Origin: Nocardiopsis ganjiahuensis DSM 45031
GTDB taxonomy: Bacteria > Actinomycetota > Actinomycetes > Streptosporangiales > Streptosporangiaceae
Assembly (NCBI RefSeq): GCF_000341085.1
Contig: NZ_ANBA01000002.1
Span: forward strand, 248,001-312,000
Direction of reading: 5' to 3'
Length of the DNA: 64,000 bases
How positions within the stretch are numbered: the stretch's first letter is position 1; every line of letters begins with the position of its first letter. Below the pieces are notes generated by a model. It was not told where the DNA came from, ran no database searches, and saw only the letters and a program-made list of their open reading frames with translations. A program made the position numbers and the translations under genes. This document shows, one piece after another, positions 1 through 7,918 of the stretch.

Positions 1-503
1 GCCGGAAGGCCGACGGGAACAGGCCCAGGTTCTCGGCGAAGACCACCTTGAGGATGAACGCCAGGAAGAAGACCGGGGTGCAGATGCCCAGGAGGGAACC
101 GCCGACCGCGGCGAAGTCGAGCACGGTGCCGCGCTTGCGTGCGGCCAGGTAGCCCAGGGGCAGGCCGAGGGTGACGGCGATGAGCATCGCGGTCACGGCC
201 AGTTCGAACGTGGCGGGGAAGCGGAGGAAGAACTCGTCCAGGACCGGACGGCTGGTCTGGAGCGAGGTTCCCAGGTCGCCCTGCACGATCCTGCGCAGGA
301 AGGTCAGGTACTGGACCGCGAGGGGTTCGTCCAGGCCGAGCGAACGGCGCAGGGCGGCGCGTTGCTCGGCGGTCGCGTCGTCGGGGAGCAGGGCGTACTC
401 CGGACCGCCCGGGAGTCTTTGGAGCCAGACGAACAGCAGGATCGACAGGCCGCCGAGGGTCGGGATCAGCTGTAGGAGTCGCCTGACGATGAATCGCAGC
501 ACC
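1..503 (-). CDS. Peptide-type ABC transporter permease (DppB-like), 3' end outside the window
   Basis: Inner-membrane permease subunit of a peptide/nickel/sugar-type ABC importer. From the GTG at 503 the product begins VLRFIVRRLLQLIPTLGG, the classic DppB N-terminus with its first membrane helix. It continues with an extracytoplasmic stretch holding LGLDEPLAVQY and GDLGTSLQTSRPV, then two more membrane helices before the window edge. About 167 codons are visible of the usual 310-330. GTG was chosen because it starts directly at the conserved FxxRRLLQLIP motif; the upstream purine run GGCGAAAGGCGGCGAAG offers only a weak ribosome binding site. It lies downstream of the binding-protein gene ending at 733 on the same strand and is surely part of its operon. 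The substrate cannot be told from this part. Confidence 0.9.
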
Positions 504-665
504 TTCGCCGCCTTTCGCCAGTGGTGGGAACGATGGACGCGAAGCGTCCCCGCCGGGGTGTGGCGGGATGAACGGATGGTTTTCGGGGGTTCCCCGGGGG
601 AGGTCGGCGAGAGGGCCGTGGGAACGGGGCCGCCGAGGGGAAGCTGTGCGCGGGGAGGCCGGGCG

Positions 666-697
666 CGGGCCCGGCCGGTCGGAACCGGCCGGGCCCG
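666..697 (-). terminator. Strong intercistronic hairpin
   Basis: Perfect inverted repeat with 14-base arms (CGGGCCCGGCCGGT) and a 4-base loop, CGGA. It lies between the binding-protein gene and the permease gene of the same operon. There is no U-tract, so it more likely protects the lipoprotein mRNA 3' end or attenuates read-through than stops transcription fully. This is a common arrangement in binding-protein operons and fits the need for more binding protein than permease. Confidence 0.75.
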
Positions 698-732
698 GTG
701 AACACTGCTCTCGGGTCAGGGAGAGGAGGTGC

Positions 733-2391
733 CTACTTCCAGGAGGCCTCGGCGAAGTTCTCCTGGGTCAGCGGGCTGACGTTCGGCGGGTTGATGTCCC
801 CGGAGAACGCGATGGAGGGCGGCGAGCTGGAGATCGGAAGCCCGGGCAGGACGTCCATCACCATCTCGTTGAGCTCCTGGTAACCGGCGGTGCGCTCCTC
901 CTGGTCGGGGTTGGTGCTCACCTCTTCCATCTTGTCGAAGAGCTCCTCGTCGTCCAGGCCCCAGGCGCTGTTGGGGGTGGAGAACCAGGTGCCGATGAAG
1001 TTGTAGGCGTCGTTGTAGTCGCCGGTCCAGCCGAGCAGGTACAGCGGGCAGTTGCCGCTGTCGGTCTGGTTGATGTACTCGGCCCACTCGTAGCTCTTGG
1101 CCTCGACGGTCACACCGGCCTCCTGGAGGTCCTCGGTGATGACGTCGAAGATGTCCTTGGGAGCGGGCATGTACGGCCGCGTGACCTCGGTCGGGTAGCA
1201 GAACTCGATCTCGAGGTCCTCGTGTCCCGCCTCGGCCAGCATCTCGGCGGCCAGCTCGGGGTCGTACTCGATCTCGCGCACGTCCGGGGACCAGCCGTCG
1301 AGGGTGTCCGGGTGGAACTGGGAGGCGACCTCGCCGCCCTCGGGCAGGATGGTGTCGACGATCCGCTGGCGGTTCACCGCGTGCGAGAGGGCCTCGCGGA
1401 CCTCCAGGTCGGCCAGGGCCTCGTGGTCCTGCTGGTAGGCCAGGTAGAGGAGGTTGAAGACGTCTCGGGTCGGAACCTCGAAACCGGCCTCCTGGAGCGG
1501 GGCGACGTCGGCCGGGGCGACCAGGTCGTACCCGTGGATGTCACCGGCCTCCAGGGCCTGGCGGCGGGCGTTCTCGTCCGGGATGGCGCGCAGGATCATC
1601 GTCTCGAAGCCGGCCGGGTCGCCCCAGTAGTCCTCGAAGCGCTCCATCGTGATCTCGCCCTGGTCCTGGTTCCACTCCTCGACCGTGAACGGACCGGTGC
1701 CGGCGACCGTGCCGGGGACCTGGGTGTACTCGGGCAGCGTGGGGTTGCCCTCCTCACCCGTGATCTCCTGGCCCTCCATGGCCTCCAGGCTGGTGGGGCT
1801 CATGATGCCGAAGGCCGCGAGGCTGAAGCCGCCCGGGTAGAGGGAGGAGTACTCGCTGACCTCGATGGTGACGGTGAGCTCGTCCTCGGCGTCACAGGAG
1901 ACGAAACGCGGCTCCGGTGGAGCGTGGTCCTCGTCGTTCTCCGCGAAACCGCCGAAGATCTTCTGCCAGTAGTACGAGTTGTTGGAGCTCTGGTAGGCCC
2001 CGGTCAGGTTGAACCAGCGGTCGAAATTGGCGCAGACCGCGTCGGCGTTCAGATCGTCGCCGTCATGGAACTTCACGTTGTCGTGGAGGTTGAAGGTCCA
2101 GCGGGTGCCGTCCTCGGACTGGTCCCAGGTCTCGGCGAGTCCGCCGACGATTTCGGAACCGCCGGATTCGTGCTCGAGAAGGGTTTCGAAGACCTGGCGG
2201 CTGTAACGGAAGGTCTCACCGTCACTGGCGAGGAAAGGGTCGAGCGAGGCGATGTCACCGGCGGCCGCGAAGACGAACGGCTGCTCTTCGCCGCCGCCGT
2301 CACCGCGGTCGCTCTCAGCGCAGGCCGTGGCCATGAGCGCGAGCGACGCCGCGACGGCCACGAGGCCGAGCGGCTTACGGGAGGATTTCAT
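733..2391 (-). CDS. Peptide-type ABC transporter substrate-binding lipoprotein (DppA/OppA family)
   Basis: Extracellular solute-binding lipoprotein of family 5, 552 residues, the normal family length. The N-terminus (MKSSRKPLGL, a hydrophobic stretch, then LMATAC) is a lipoprotein signal with the lipid-bearing Cys near residue 24. Family signatures follow: a start like FAAAGDIASLDP, GLAETWDQSEDGTRWTFNLHDNVKFHDG (the SBP_bac_5 signature) and GTGPFTVEEW. Two ATGs lie close together at 2397 and 2391. The second is preferred because GAGGTGG lies 9 bases before it, against 3 for the first. The permease gene lies downstream after a strong hairpin. The substrate is probably a peptide or a related compound, but it is not determined. 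Confidence 0.92.
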   Translation of the reverse strand: MKSSRKPLGLVAVAASLALMATACAESDRGDGGGEEQPFVFAAAGDIASLDPFLASDGETFRYSRQVFETLLEHESGGSEIVGGLAETWDQSEDGTRWTFNLHDNVKFHDGDDLNADAVCANFDRWFNLTGAYQSSNNSYYWQKIFGGFAENDEDHAPPEPRFVSCDAEDELTVTIEVSEYSSLYPGGFSLAAFGIMSPTSLEAMEGQEITGEEGNPTLPEYTQVPGTVAGTGPFTVEEWNQDQGEITMERFEDYWGDPAGFETMILRAIPDENARRQALEAGDIHGYDLVAPADVAPLQEAGFEVPTRDVFNLLYLAYQQDHEALADLEVREALSHAVNRQRIVDTILPEGGEVASQFHPDTLDGWSPDVREIEYDPELAAEMLAEAGHEDLEIEFCYPTEVTRPYMPAPKDIFDVITEDLQEAGVTVEAKSYEWAEYINQTDSGNCPLYLLGWTGDYNDAYNFIGTWFSTPNSAWGLDDEELFDKMEEVSTNPDQEERTAGYQELNEMVMDVLPGLPISSSPPSIAFSGDINPPNVSPLTQENFAEASWK

Positions 2392-2751
2392 GAACATGGT
2401 CCACCTCAGTGATGGGGGACGGGGGGTTGGGCCCGGAACGATGAGTCGGACCCTAAACCGCGCCATGACCACCTGGGAAGATAGACAGCTGGGTATTAAT
2501 ACAACCGTTTCAGATCTGTGCCGTGATCCATAGATCGTCTTTTGGCCCACAGGTGTTCAACTGAGTTCCACCTCTCCCCAGATCCCCGGAGCACCATTCC
2601 CGCTACCTTGCGTATTCATACAAACACGGCCGGGAATTTAGAATCCGATCATGGGACGAATTAACTTTATTGACACAATGTCCGTTTTCTGGCCCCCTCG
2701 GGCAAGCCGTGCCCGGACGCCGGAGGAGCTCGTTCGTCCTATGATCTGCGG
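2392..2751. promoter_or_regulatory. Divergent upstream region with AT-rich palindrome
   Basis: A 360-base gap between the leftward binding-protein gene and the rightward gene at 2752. It is clearly more AT-rich than its surroundings and must hold both promoters. A perfect palindrome GTATTAATAC lies at 2493-2502. It could be part of the leftward promoter or an operator. No coding region was recognised in it. Confidence 0.5.
2740..2745 (+). promoter_or_regulatory. Candidate -10 element of a leaderless transcript
   Basis: TATGAT ends 6 bases before the ATG at 2752, so transcription would begin at or next to the start codon. There is no clear Shine-Dalgarno sequence between them. No good -35 element was seen. 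Confidence 0.4.
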
Positions 2752-3156
2752 ATGGACACTCCCCTTGACGACGCGGACCTCACCGCGTTCCTCGAAGGCC
2801 AGGACACCGCCTGGCTGGCCGAGCAGCTGATGCTCGTCGCCGACGAGGACCCCATCACCCGCATCCGACTGAGCGCCGCGGCCGGAGCGGAGAGCGCGGT
2901 GGAGGAGGCCCGGGGCCTCGTGCTGGCCCGGGTCACCGGCCACTCGCCCCAGGAGGCCGCCGAGGAACCCGACGACGGGGATCCGCTGCACCGCGCGCTC
3001 GACCTGCTGGACGACCTCCTCGACTACGGCTTCGACGACGAGGTCGGCGACATCGCGGACGAGGCGCGCGAGATCTACGCGACCCGCCACGGACAGGACG
3101 ACAGCGAGCACCTCGCCCGCCTGCACGTCCTGGCCGACGGCGAGGAGGACGACTGA
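2752..3156 (+). CDS. Small acidic protein of unknown function
   Basis: Not recognised. The product is 134 residues, rich in Asp, Glu, Ala and Leu, with no membrane segment and no signal peptide. It looks helical throughout (for example AWLAEQLMLVADEDPITRIRLSAAAGAESAVEEA and LHRALDLLDDLLDYGFDDEVGDIADEAREIY) and ends in a run of acidic residues. Amphipathic helices and strong negative charge suggest a soluble protein-binding or adaptor role, but that is a guess. Codon use (GC third positions) is fully like the genome, which supports a real gene. It stands alone between a divergent transporter operon and a convergent gene. Confidence 0.75.
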   Translation: MDTPLDDADLTAFLEGQDTAWLAEQLMLVADEDPITRIRLSAAAGAESAVEEARGLVLARVTGHSPQEAAEEPDDGDPLHRALDLLDDLLDYGFDDEVGDIADEAREIYATRHGQDDSEHLARLHVLADGEEDD

Positions 3157-3208
3157 CCGGCCTCCCGAGGCGGTCGGCCCCCGGGACGGCCGACACCTGA
3201 GACGCCCC

Positions 3209-3235
3209 GTGTCCCGGGGCCCGGCCCCGGGACAC
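3209..3235. terminator. Terminator hairpin between convergent genes
   Basis: Near-perfect inverted repeat: GTGTCCCGGGGCC on the left pairs with GGCCCCGGGACAC on the right. It is the first of two stacked hairpins after the gene ending at 3156. Confidence 0.7.
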
Positions 3236-3266
3236 GGAAGCGGCTCCCGGGCCGCGGGACACGGAA

Positions 3267-3318
3267 GGGCCCGGCGGGGCGACCCGGTCGATGAGATCCG
3301 GATCGCCCCGCCGGGCCC
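3267..3318. terminator. Second, larger bidirectional terminator hairpin
   Basis: Perfect 16-base arms: GGGCCCGGCGGGGCGA at 3267-3282 and its exact complement at 3303-3318, with a 20-base loop. It lies just before the end of the leftward gene at 3341, so it can serve both converging transcripts. Confidence 0.75.
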
Positions 3319-3340
3319 GTGGCGTGCGCGGCTCCGGCGC

Positions 3341-3835
3341 CTAGGGCCGGCACCAGCGGCGCACGCCGGTGCTCCACAGCGCGATGTTCACGATGATGGC
3401 GAAGAAGGCCACCACCAGCCCGACCACCAGGATCGGCGTGTCCGCCAGCCTGGCCGCCATGTGCAGCGCGGACACGGCCACACCCAGCGCGACCACGGAA
3501 CCGAACTGGGCCGCGCGCCACAGCACGTGGCCCCCGCGGCGCACCGGCAGCGCCAGAGCGATCAGCCCCAGGGCGACCAGCGACGACACGACCAGCAGAA
3601 CCCACAGGTCGGTCACGACCGCGCCGGGCACCCCCGTGTCCAGCATCGTCCAGGCATGGTAGGCGAGCAGGACGTACACGGCCGCGGTGAGGAACATCAG
3701 GACGCAGGTCTGCCGAACGTCCTGCGGGGGCCGCAGACCCGGGCGACGCGCGGCGAGAAGGCTCTGCCGAGGGGACGGCACCACGCTGAAGGGTCGGGAG
3801 GCGGAAGACATAGGGGACGTTTGGGAGTCTTGCAT
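3341..3835 (-). CDS. Small integral membrane protein, unknown function
   Basis: 164 residues from the ATG at 3835. There is a charged cytoplasmic N-terminus of about 40 residues, then four clear membrane helices: TCVLMFLTAAVYVLLAYHAW, VVTDLWVLLVVSSLVALGLI, a third around GSVVALGVAVSALHMAA, and a last, PILVVGLVVAFFAIIVNIAL. There is no catalytic motif. An ATG at 3811 is an equally possible start, as neither has a good ribosome binding site. It is separated from the gluconokinase gene, which lies upstream on the same strand, by about 140 bases and probably has its own promoter. The function is unknown. Confidence 0.75.
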   Translation of the reverse strand: MQDSQTSPMSSASRPFSVVPSPRQSLLAARRPGLRPPQDVRQTCVLMFLTAAVYVLLAYHAWTMLDTGVPGAVVTDLWVLLVVSSLVALGLIALALPVRRGGHVLWRAAQFGSVVALGVAVSALHMAARLADTPILVVGLVVAFFAIIVNIALWSTGVRRWCRP

Positions 3836-3978
3836 GACGAACAGCGTCGCGTGCCCGGGCGCACTACACAAGTGGAGCGGGGGCTCCCGCACACACGGTT
3901 GCCATATCGTCACACACCAGCACGAAAACCCCTGCTCGGACGGTTCCCGCTCCCGACACCCGCCTCCGCCCTCCCCAC

Positions 3979-4494
3979 TCAGTCCTGGGCGGCCCTGAGA
4001 CGCTCGGACACGTACGCCAGCGCCTCGGCGCCGAGAGTGTCCAGGTCGCCGCGTACGTCGAGCTCCAGGCCCGCCTCGTCCGAGTCGAGCCGCTGGAGCG
4101 CCTCCAGCTGGGAGCGCAGGAGCGCGGGCGGCATGAAGTGGCCCTCCCGGGCGTCGATCCGCTCCCAGATCACCTCCTCGGGCCCGTGCATGTGAAGGAA
4201 GTGCACGCCGGGTGCGCCGGTCCGCAGCACGTCGCGGTAGGTGCGCTTGAGCGCGGAGCAGGCCATCACCGTCGACGCGCCCCGTTCCTCGTGGTCGGCG
4301 ATCCAGTCGGCGAGCTCGCGCAGCCAGGGCCACCGGTCCTCGTCGGTCAGCGGCACCCCGGCCGACATCTTCCCGATGTTGGCCTCGGGGTGGAAGTCGT
4401 CGGCCTCGGCGAAGGGCAGCCCGAGCCGCTCGGCGATCTGCTCGGCGACACTGGTCTTGCCGCTGGCAGAGACGCCCATGAAGACAAAGTGCAT
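3979..4494 (-). CDS. gntK: Gluconokinase (ATP: D-gluconate 6-phosphotransferase)
   Basis: Phosphorylates gluconate to 6-phosphogluconate, feeding the pentose phosphate pathway. 171 residues, the normal size of the short GntK family. The N-terminus MHFVFMGVSASGKTSVAEQIA holds the P-loop GVSASGKT. It is followed by FAEADDFHP and KMSAGVPLTDEDRWPWL, the substrate-site signature of the family, and ACSALKRTYRDVLR. ATG at 4494 was chosen because GGAGAG lies just upstream and the P-loop then sits at the usual distance. It is divergent from the GntR-type regulator at 4634 with a matching operator in between. Together with the gluconate permease at 5387 it forms a complete gluconate uptake module. Confidence 0.95.
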   Translation of the reverse strand: MHFVFMGVSASGKTSVAEQIAERLGLPFAEADDFHPEANIGKMSAGVPLTDEDRWPWLRELADWIADHEERGASTVMACSALKRTYRDVLRTGAPGVHFLHMHGPEEVIWERIDAREGHFMPPALLRSQLEALQRLDSDEAGLELDVRGDLDTLGAEALAYVSERLRAAQD

Positions 4495-4542
4495 GGTCTC
4501 TCCGTGTTCTGGCCCGTCGCCCGACCGCGACGCCGCCACCAA

Positions 4543-4553
4543 TAGTGGTATCA
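4543..4553. promoter_or_regulatory. Candidate FadR-type GntR operator between gntK and the regulator
   Basis: TAGTGGTATCA fits the known FadR-subfamily pattern TNGTNNNACNA at all but one position. A better copy lies upstream of the gluconate permease (6849-6859). Placed in the divergent region, it could control both kinase and repressor. Confidence 0.5.
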
Positions 4554-4633
4554 ATCAATCGGGCTAGGCTTCAGCCTGACCCCCGACCGGTTCCGGTCGG
4601 AACACAAGGAATCCGGGAAGTACGAGGGACACG

Positions 4634-5347
4634 ATGACCACCGAGCACCGCACGCTGCACAACCGGGTGTTGGCGGTCCTCGGCCCCGCGATCGCCGCCG
4701 GGGAGTACGCCCCCGGCCACACCTTCACCCTCCAGGGGCTGGAGCAGGACTTCGGCGTGTCCCGGACGGTCGCCCGCGAGGCGGTGCGCGTCCTGGAGTC
4801 GATGGGGCTGGCGGTCAGCCGGCCCAGGACCGGCATCAGGGTCAGACCCCAGCAGGACTGGAGCGTCTTCGACCCCCAGCTCATCCGCTGGCGCCTGGCC
4901 GGTTCGGGCCGTATGGAGCAGCTGCGCTCCCTGAACGAGCTCCGCGCCGCCGTGGAACCGGGCGCCGCCGCCCTGGCGGCCGAACGCGGACCGGCCGACG
5001 AACGGGCCCAGCTGGTGGTGGTGGCCGAGCAGATGTCCCTGACCGGTCGGGCCGGTGAGCTCAGGACCTTCATGGAGCTCGACATCACCTTCCACCGCCG
5101 CATCCTGGAGCTGTCCGGCAACGAGATGCTGTCCGGCCTGGCCGAGGTCGTGACCGAGGTACTGGTCGCCCGTACCTCCTACGACCTGATGCCGCACAAC
5201 CCCCGCCCGGAGGCGCTGCGCCTGCACACGGCGGTGGCGCAGGCCATCCGGGACGGGTTGTCCGACGTGGCCGAGGCGGCGATGCGGTCGATCGTCACCG
5301 AGGTCGCGGACGCCCTGAGGCACGACGACGTCGGATCCGCTCGCTGA
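4634..5347 (+). CDS. GntR/FadR-family transcriptional regulator, probable gluconate repressor
   Basis: 237 residues. The N-terminal winged helix (residues about 8-75) contains GEYAPGHTFTLQGLEQDFGVSRTVAREAVRVLESMGLAVSRPRTGIRV, the GntR signature. The rest is an all-helical FCD ligand domain with the metal-site pattern of the family: ELDITFHRRILELSGN and the late His in RLHTAVAQAI. It lies between gntK (divergent) and gntP (convergent, 39 bases apart), which points to gluconate or a gluconate phosphate as ligand. Operator-like sites occur before gntK and before gntP. Repression relieved by ligand is the usual mode of this family; here it is inferred. Confidence 0.92.
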   Translation: MTTEHRTLHNRVLAVLGPAIAAGEYAPGHTFTLQGLEQDFGVSRTVAREAVRVLESMGLAVSRPRTGIRVRPQQDWSVFDPQLIRWRLAGSGRMEQLRSLNELRAAVEPGAAALAAERGPADERAQLVVVAEQMSLTGRAGELRTFMELDITFHRRILELSGNEMLSGLAEVVTEVLVARTSYDLMPHNPRPEALRLHTAVAQAIRDGLSDVAEAAMRSIVTEVADALRHDDVGSAR

Positions 5348-5386
5348 TCCCCCCGGTCCGCCGGAACCGCTGAAGCCCCGGAGCCC

Positions 5387-6763
5387 CTACAGCACCAGCG
5401 ACAGGCCGAAGGCGAACCCGAAGCCGATGAAGCCGATCAGGGTCTCCATGACGGTCCAGGTCTTGAGCGTGGTCTTGACGTCCATCCCCAGGAAGCGGCC
5501 GACCAGCCAGAACCCGGAGTCGTTGACGTGCGAGAGCGCGGTGGCCCCGGAGGCGATCGCGATCACGATCAGGGCGAGGTCGACGGAGCTGAGACCGGAG
5601 GCGGCCTGCACGGCCGGGGCGATCAGACCGGCGGCCGTGGTGATGGCGACCGTGGCCGAACCCTGGGCGACGCGCAGGGCGAGCGCGATGATGAAGGCCG
5701 CGACGATGACCGGCATGCCCGTGGACTCCAGGCTCCCGGCCAGGGCGTCGCCGATGCCGCTGGTCCGGAGGACGCCACCGAACATGCCGCCGGCACCGGT
5801 GATCAGGATGATGCCGCAGACCGGGCCGAGCGCGCCGCCGACGATCTCCTCGACCCGCTGGCGGGTGAAGCGGCCGTTGCTGAGCACGAGCATCGCGTAG
5901 AGCACGGTGATGAGCAGCGCGATGGGCGTCTCACCGACGAGCCGGAGCGCCTGGACCCAGACGGCGTCCTCGGGGAGGGTCCCGGTGGCGGTGAGGGTGC
6001 CCGTGCCGGTGTTGGCGAAGATGAGCAGCATCGGCAGCAGCAGGATGCTGATGACCGTGGCCAGGCGCGGCGGGTTCTCGTGCTTGACGTCGCCGTTGCC
6101 CATGATGTCGTCCGGGACGGGGATCTCGAAGCGCTTGCCCGCCCACAGGCCGAAGAGGTAGCTGGCCAGGTACCAGGTGGGGATGGCCAGGATGACGCCG
6201 ATCAGCAGGGTCAGGCCCATGTCCGCGCCGACCTCCACGGCGGCGGTGACCGGCCCGGGGTGCGGTGGGACGAAGGCGTGCATGACCGCGAAGGCGCCCG
6301 CCGTCGGCAGGGCGTAGAGGAGCATGGAACCGCCGAGGCGGCGTGCCACGCTGAAGACGATCGGCAGCATGACGATGAGGCCGACGTCGAAGAAGATCGG
6401 GAAGCCGAAGAGCAGCGAGGACACGCCGAGTGCCAACGGCGCGCGCTTCTCGCCGAACAGCTTGATGAGGGCGCCCGCCAGGACTGCGGCCCCGCCGGTG
6501 ACCTCGAGCATGCGGCCGATCATCACGCCCAGGCCCACGAGCAGGGCCACGTTGGCGAGTGTGCCGCCGAACCCGCTGAGGAGGGTGGGGACGACCCCGT
6601 CGACCGGGATCCCGGCGGCGAGGGCGGTGAGGACGCTGACCAGGACCAGCGCGATGAACGCGTGCAGCTTGAAGCGGATGATCAGGAACAGCAGGAGCGC
6701 GATGGCGCCCGCCGCGATCCCGAGGAGGGGACCCGTGCCGTAGACGGGTTCGAAGTTCTCCAC
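5387..6763 (-). CDS. gntP: Gluconate:H+ symporter, GntP family
   Basis: Integral membrane gluconate permease, 458 residues from the GTG at 6763. The N-terminus LGIAAGAIALLLFLIIRFKLHAFIALVLVSVLTALAAGIP is the GntP hallmark. It is followed by many membrane helices and the family motifs FGFPIFFDVGLIVMLPI, HAFVPPHPGPVTAA and the C-terminal LSHVNDSGFWLVGRFLGM. GGAAGG lies 7 bases before the GTG, which decides this start over longer alternatives upstream. It is convergent with the regulator gene. A palindromic operator lies about 85 bases upstream. Imports gluconate for the kinase encoded at 3979. Confidence 0.95.
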   Translation of the reverse strand: MENFEPVYGTGPLLGIAAGAIALLLFLIIRFKLHAFIALVLVSVLTALAAGIPVDGVVPTLLSGFGGTLANVALLVGLGVMIGRMLEVTGGAAVLAGALIKLFGEKRAPLALGVSSLLFGFPIFFDVGLIVMLPIVFSVARRLGGSMLLYALPTAGAFAVMHAFVPPHPGPVTAAVEVGADMGLTLLIGVILAIPTWYLASYLFGLWAGKRFEIPVPDDIMGNGDVKHENPPRLATVISILLLPMLLIFANTGTGTLTATGTLPEDAVWVQALRLVGETPIALLITVLYAMLVLSNGRFTRQRVEEIVGGALGPVCGIILITGAGGMFGGVLRTSGIGDALAGSLESTGMPVIVAAFIIALALRVAQGSATVAITTAAGLIAPAVQAASGLSSVDLALIVIAIASGATALSHVNDSGFWLVGRFLGMDVKTTLKTWTVMETLIGFIGFGFAFGLSLVL

Positions 6764-6846
6764 GCCGGAGCCTTCCAGTGGACGGGACGATGGTGCCTGG
6801 CCGCGTGGCGACACGTCCTTGACCTGCTCTTGGACCAGACTCCGAG

Positions 6847-6861
6847 AATGGTAGTACCATT
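6847..6861. promoter_or_regulatory. GntR-family operator of gntP
   Basis: AATGGTAGTACCATT is a palindrome around one central base. Its core, TGGTAGTACCA, matches the FadR-subfamily pattern TNGTNNNACNA exactly. It lies in the gntP promoter region and resembles the site between gntK and the regulator. Confidence 0.7.
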
Positions 6862-6914
6862 TGTGAGCTTTTGTGAACATCGAGTTTCGGATCTGTGATG
6901 GAGACCCAGCTCAC

Positions 6915-6930
6915 AGGCCTGAAAACCACC
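6915..6930 (+). repeat. Left copy of a repeat flanking the caspase module
   Basis: AGGCCTGAAAACCACC. A copy lacking one A (AGGCCTGAAACCACC) lies at 13276-13290 in the same orientation. The two enclose the hydrolase and caspase-NTPase genes exactly. Confidence 0.45.
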
Positions 6931-7009
6931 AAAAATCATCCACGCCCCAGGACTGAACATCCCCTTGCCTCGCATGGCGCTGCCAGGAGTGACCGATGAC
7001 ACATGAAAT

Positions 7010-7034
7010 GGCCCCGGCGAGAACTACCGGGGCC
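7010..7034 (-). terminator. Terminator of the hydrolase/caspase transcript
   Basis: Arms GGCCCCGG and CCGGGGCC with a 9-base loop, just past the stop of the leftward hydrolase gene. A T-rich stretch follows on the transcribed strand (CATTTCATGTGT). Confidence 0.65.
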
Positions 7035-7062
7035 AGAGCCGAGGGACGGGTGATGTGACGGG

Positions 7063-7908
7063 TCAGCCGGACAGTGCCGCCCGCACCGCCTCCCCCGCCT
7101 CGATCGAGGTGAGGTACGGGGAGGCATCATGGGCCTTGGCCCCGTTGTGCACGGGCCGGTCCCGCACCCTGCCGAACAAGGGTTCCAGCTCCTTGACCAA
7201 GGCCACCACGTCTCGCCGGTCGGCGACGTTGGTCCACTCACGCACCGCTGCCGGGCGCACGCCCTGGCCCTGTTCGGGGGCGGGGACCAGCCGGTCGAAG
7301 ATGAGCCCGGAAATCCCCAGCGGGGACCCGAGGGTCAGCAGATCCACTTGGAAGTCACCGAAGCGAGCGCACAGTGCTTCGTAGGCCACGACAGAACCCA
7401 GGGAGTGCGCGACCACCAGCCGGGTGTCCGGACCGACGAGTTCTTGGACCCGTCCCCGAGCGGTCTCCCGGACCTCGGGTTCGGTGAGGTAGGCGCGGAC
7501 CTGTTTGAGGTCGGCGACCATCACCCGGTCGGCAACCCCCGCCATGTAGGGGTGCTGGGACAGCGAGCGCAGCGCACGCTGGACCCAGGTGGGGGCACCG
7601 AAGCGCACCGGATCGTTCGGCCCGGGGACCGCCGGCTCACTACGCGCCGCTTCCTCCCAGAGTGCGCGCAGGAGATCCTGTTCGAGGCCCTCTGCCACGT
7701 CGGAGGAGTCGTACTCGGGCAGACCGATCATGCGGTGGCCCTTGGGACGGAAGAGGTCACCGTAGAAGGCCATGGCGACGTCGTCCCGGTCGATCTCGAC
7801 TTCGGCGAGAGCAGCCCCGTCGGCAAGCGCCGGGTACCAGTCAGCGAGGAGGGTGTGGGCGCCCTTGACCTGCTGGGCGATGCCGTGCACACAGACGATC
7901 CGAGCCAT
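7063..7908 (-). CDS. Alpha/beta-hydrolase, lipase-like, partner of the caspase-NTPase
   Basis: 281 residues from the ATG at 7908, which has AGGAGCG just upstream. MARIVCVHGIAQQVKG is the first strand and oxyanion loop of an alpha/beta-hydrolase. VVAHSLGSVVAYEAL holds the nucleophile Ser169 in an A-H-S-L-G elbow. Asp230 or Asp233 and His260 are candidate acid and base. LLTLGSPLGIS is the lipase-type strand after the elbow. There is no signal peptide or membrane helix, so it is cytoplasmic. It starts 10 bases after the stop of the caspase-NTPase-WD40 gene and must be co-transcribed. It could be a lipase or esterase effector, or a substrate released by the caspase; neither is shown. Base use is less GC-rich than that of the neighbours. 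Confidence 0.85.
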   Translation of the reverse strand: MARIVCVHGIAQQVKGAHTLLADWYPALADGAALAEVEIDRDDVAMAFYGDLFRPKGHRMIGLPEYDSSDVAEGLEQDLLRALWEEAARSEPAVPGPNDPVRFGAPTWVQRALRSLSQHPYMAGVADRVMVADLKQVRAYLTEPEVRETARGRVQELVGPDTRLVVAHSLGSVVAYEALCARFGDFQVDLLTLGSPLGISGLIFDRLVPAPEQGQGVRPAAVREWTNVADRRDVVALVKELEPLFGRVRDRPVHNGAKAHDASPYLTSIEAGEAVRAALSG

Positions 7909-7918
7909 ACGAGCGCTC

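Larger units (their letters stand above)
6764..7062. promoter_or_regulatory. gntP upstream region and left boundary of the accessory module
   Basis: A gap of about 300 bases between gntP (leftward) and the end of the hydrolase gene. It contains the gntP operator (6847-6861), one copy of the flanking repeat described separately (6915-6930) and the terminator of the hydrolase gene. No gene was recognised. Confidence 0.6.

Noticed and set aside
568-2412. Long rightward frame opposite the first binding-protein gene
   Set aside because: Antisense shadow of a clear lipoprotein gene.
3836-4558. In-frame N-terminal extension of the small membrane protein up to 4558
   Set aside because: It runs antiparallel-free but in another frame through gntK on the same strand and is Arg/Ala-rich without sense. 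The membrane protein proper starts near 3835.
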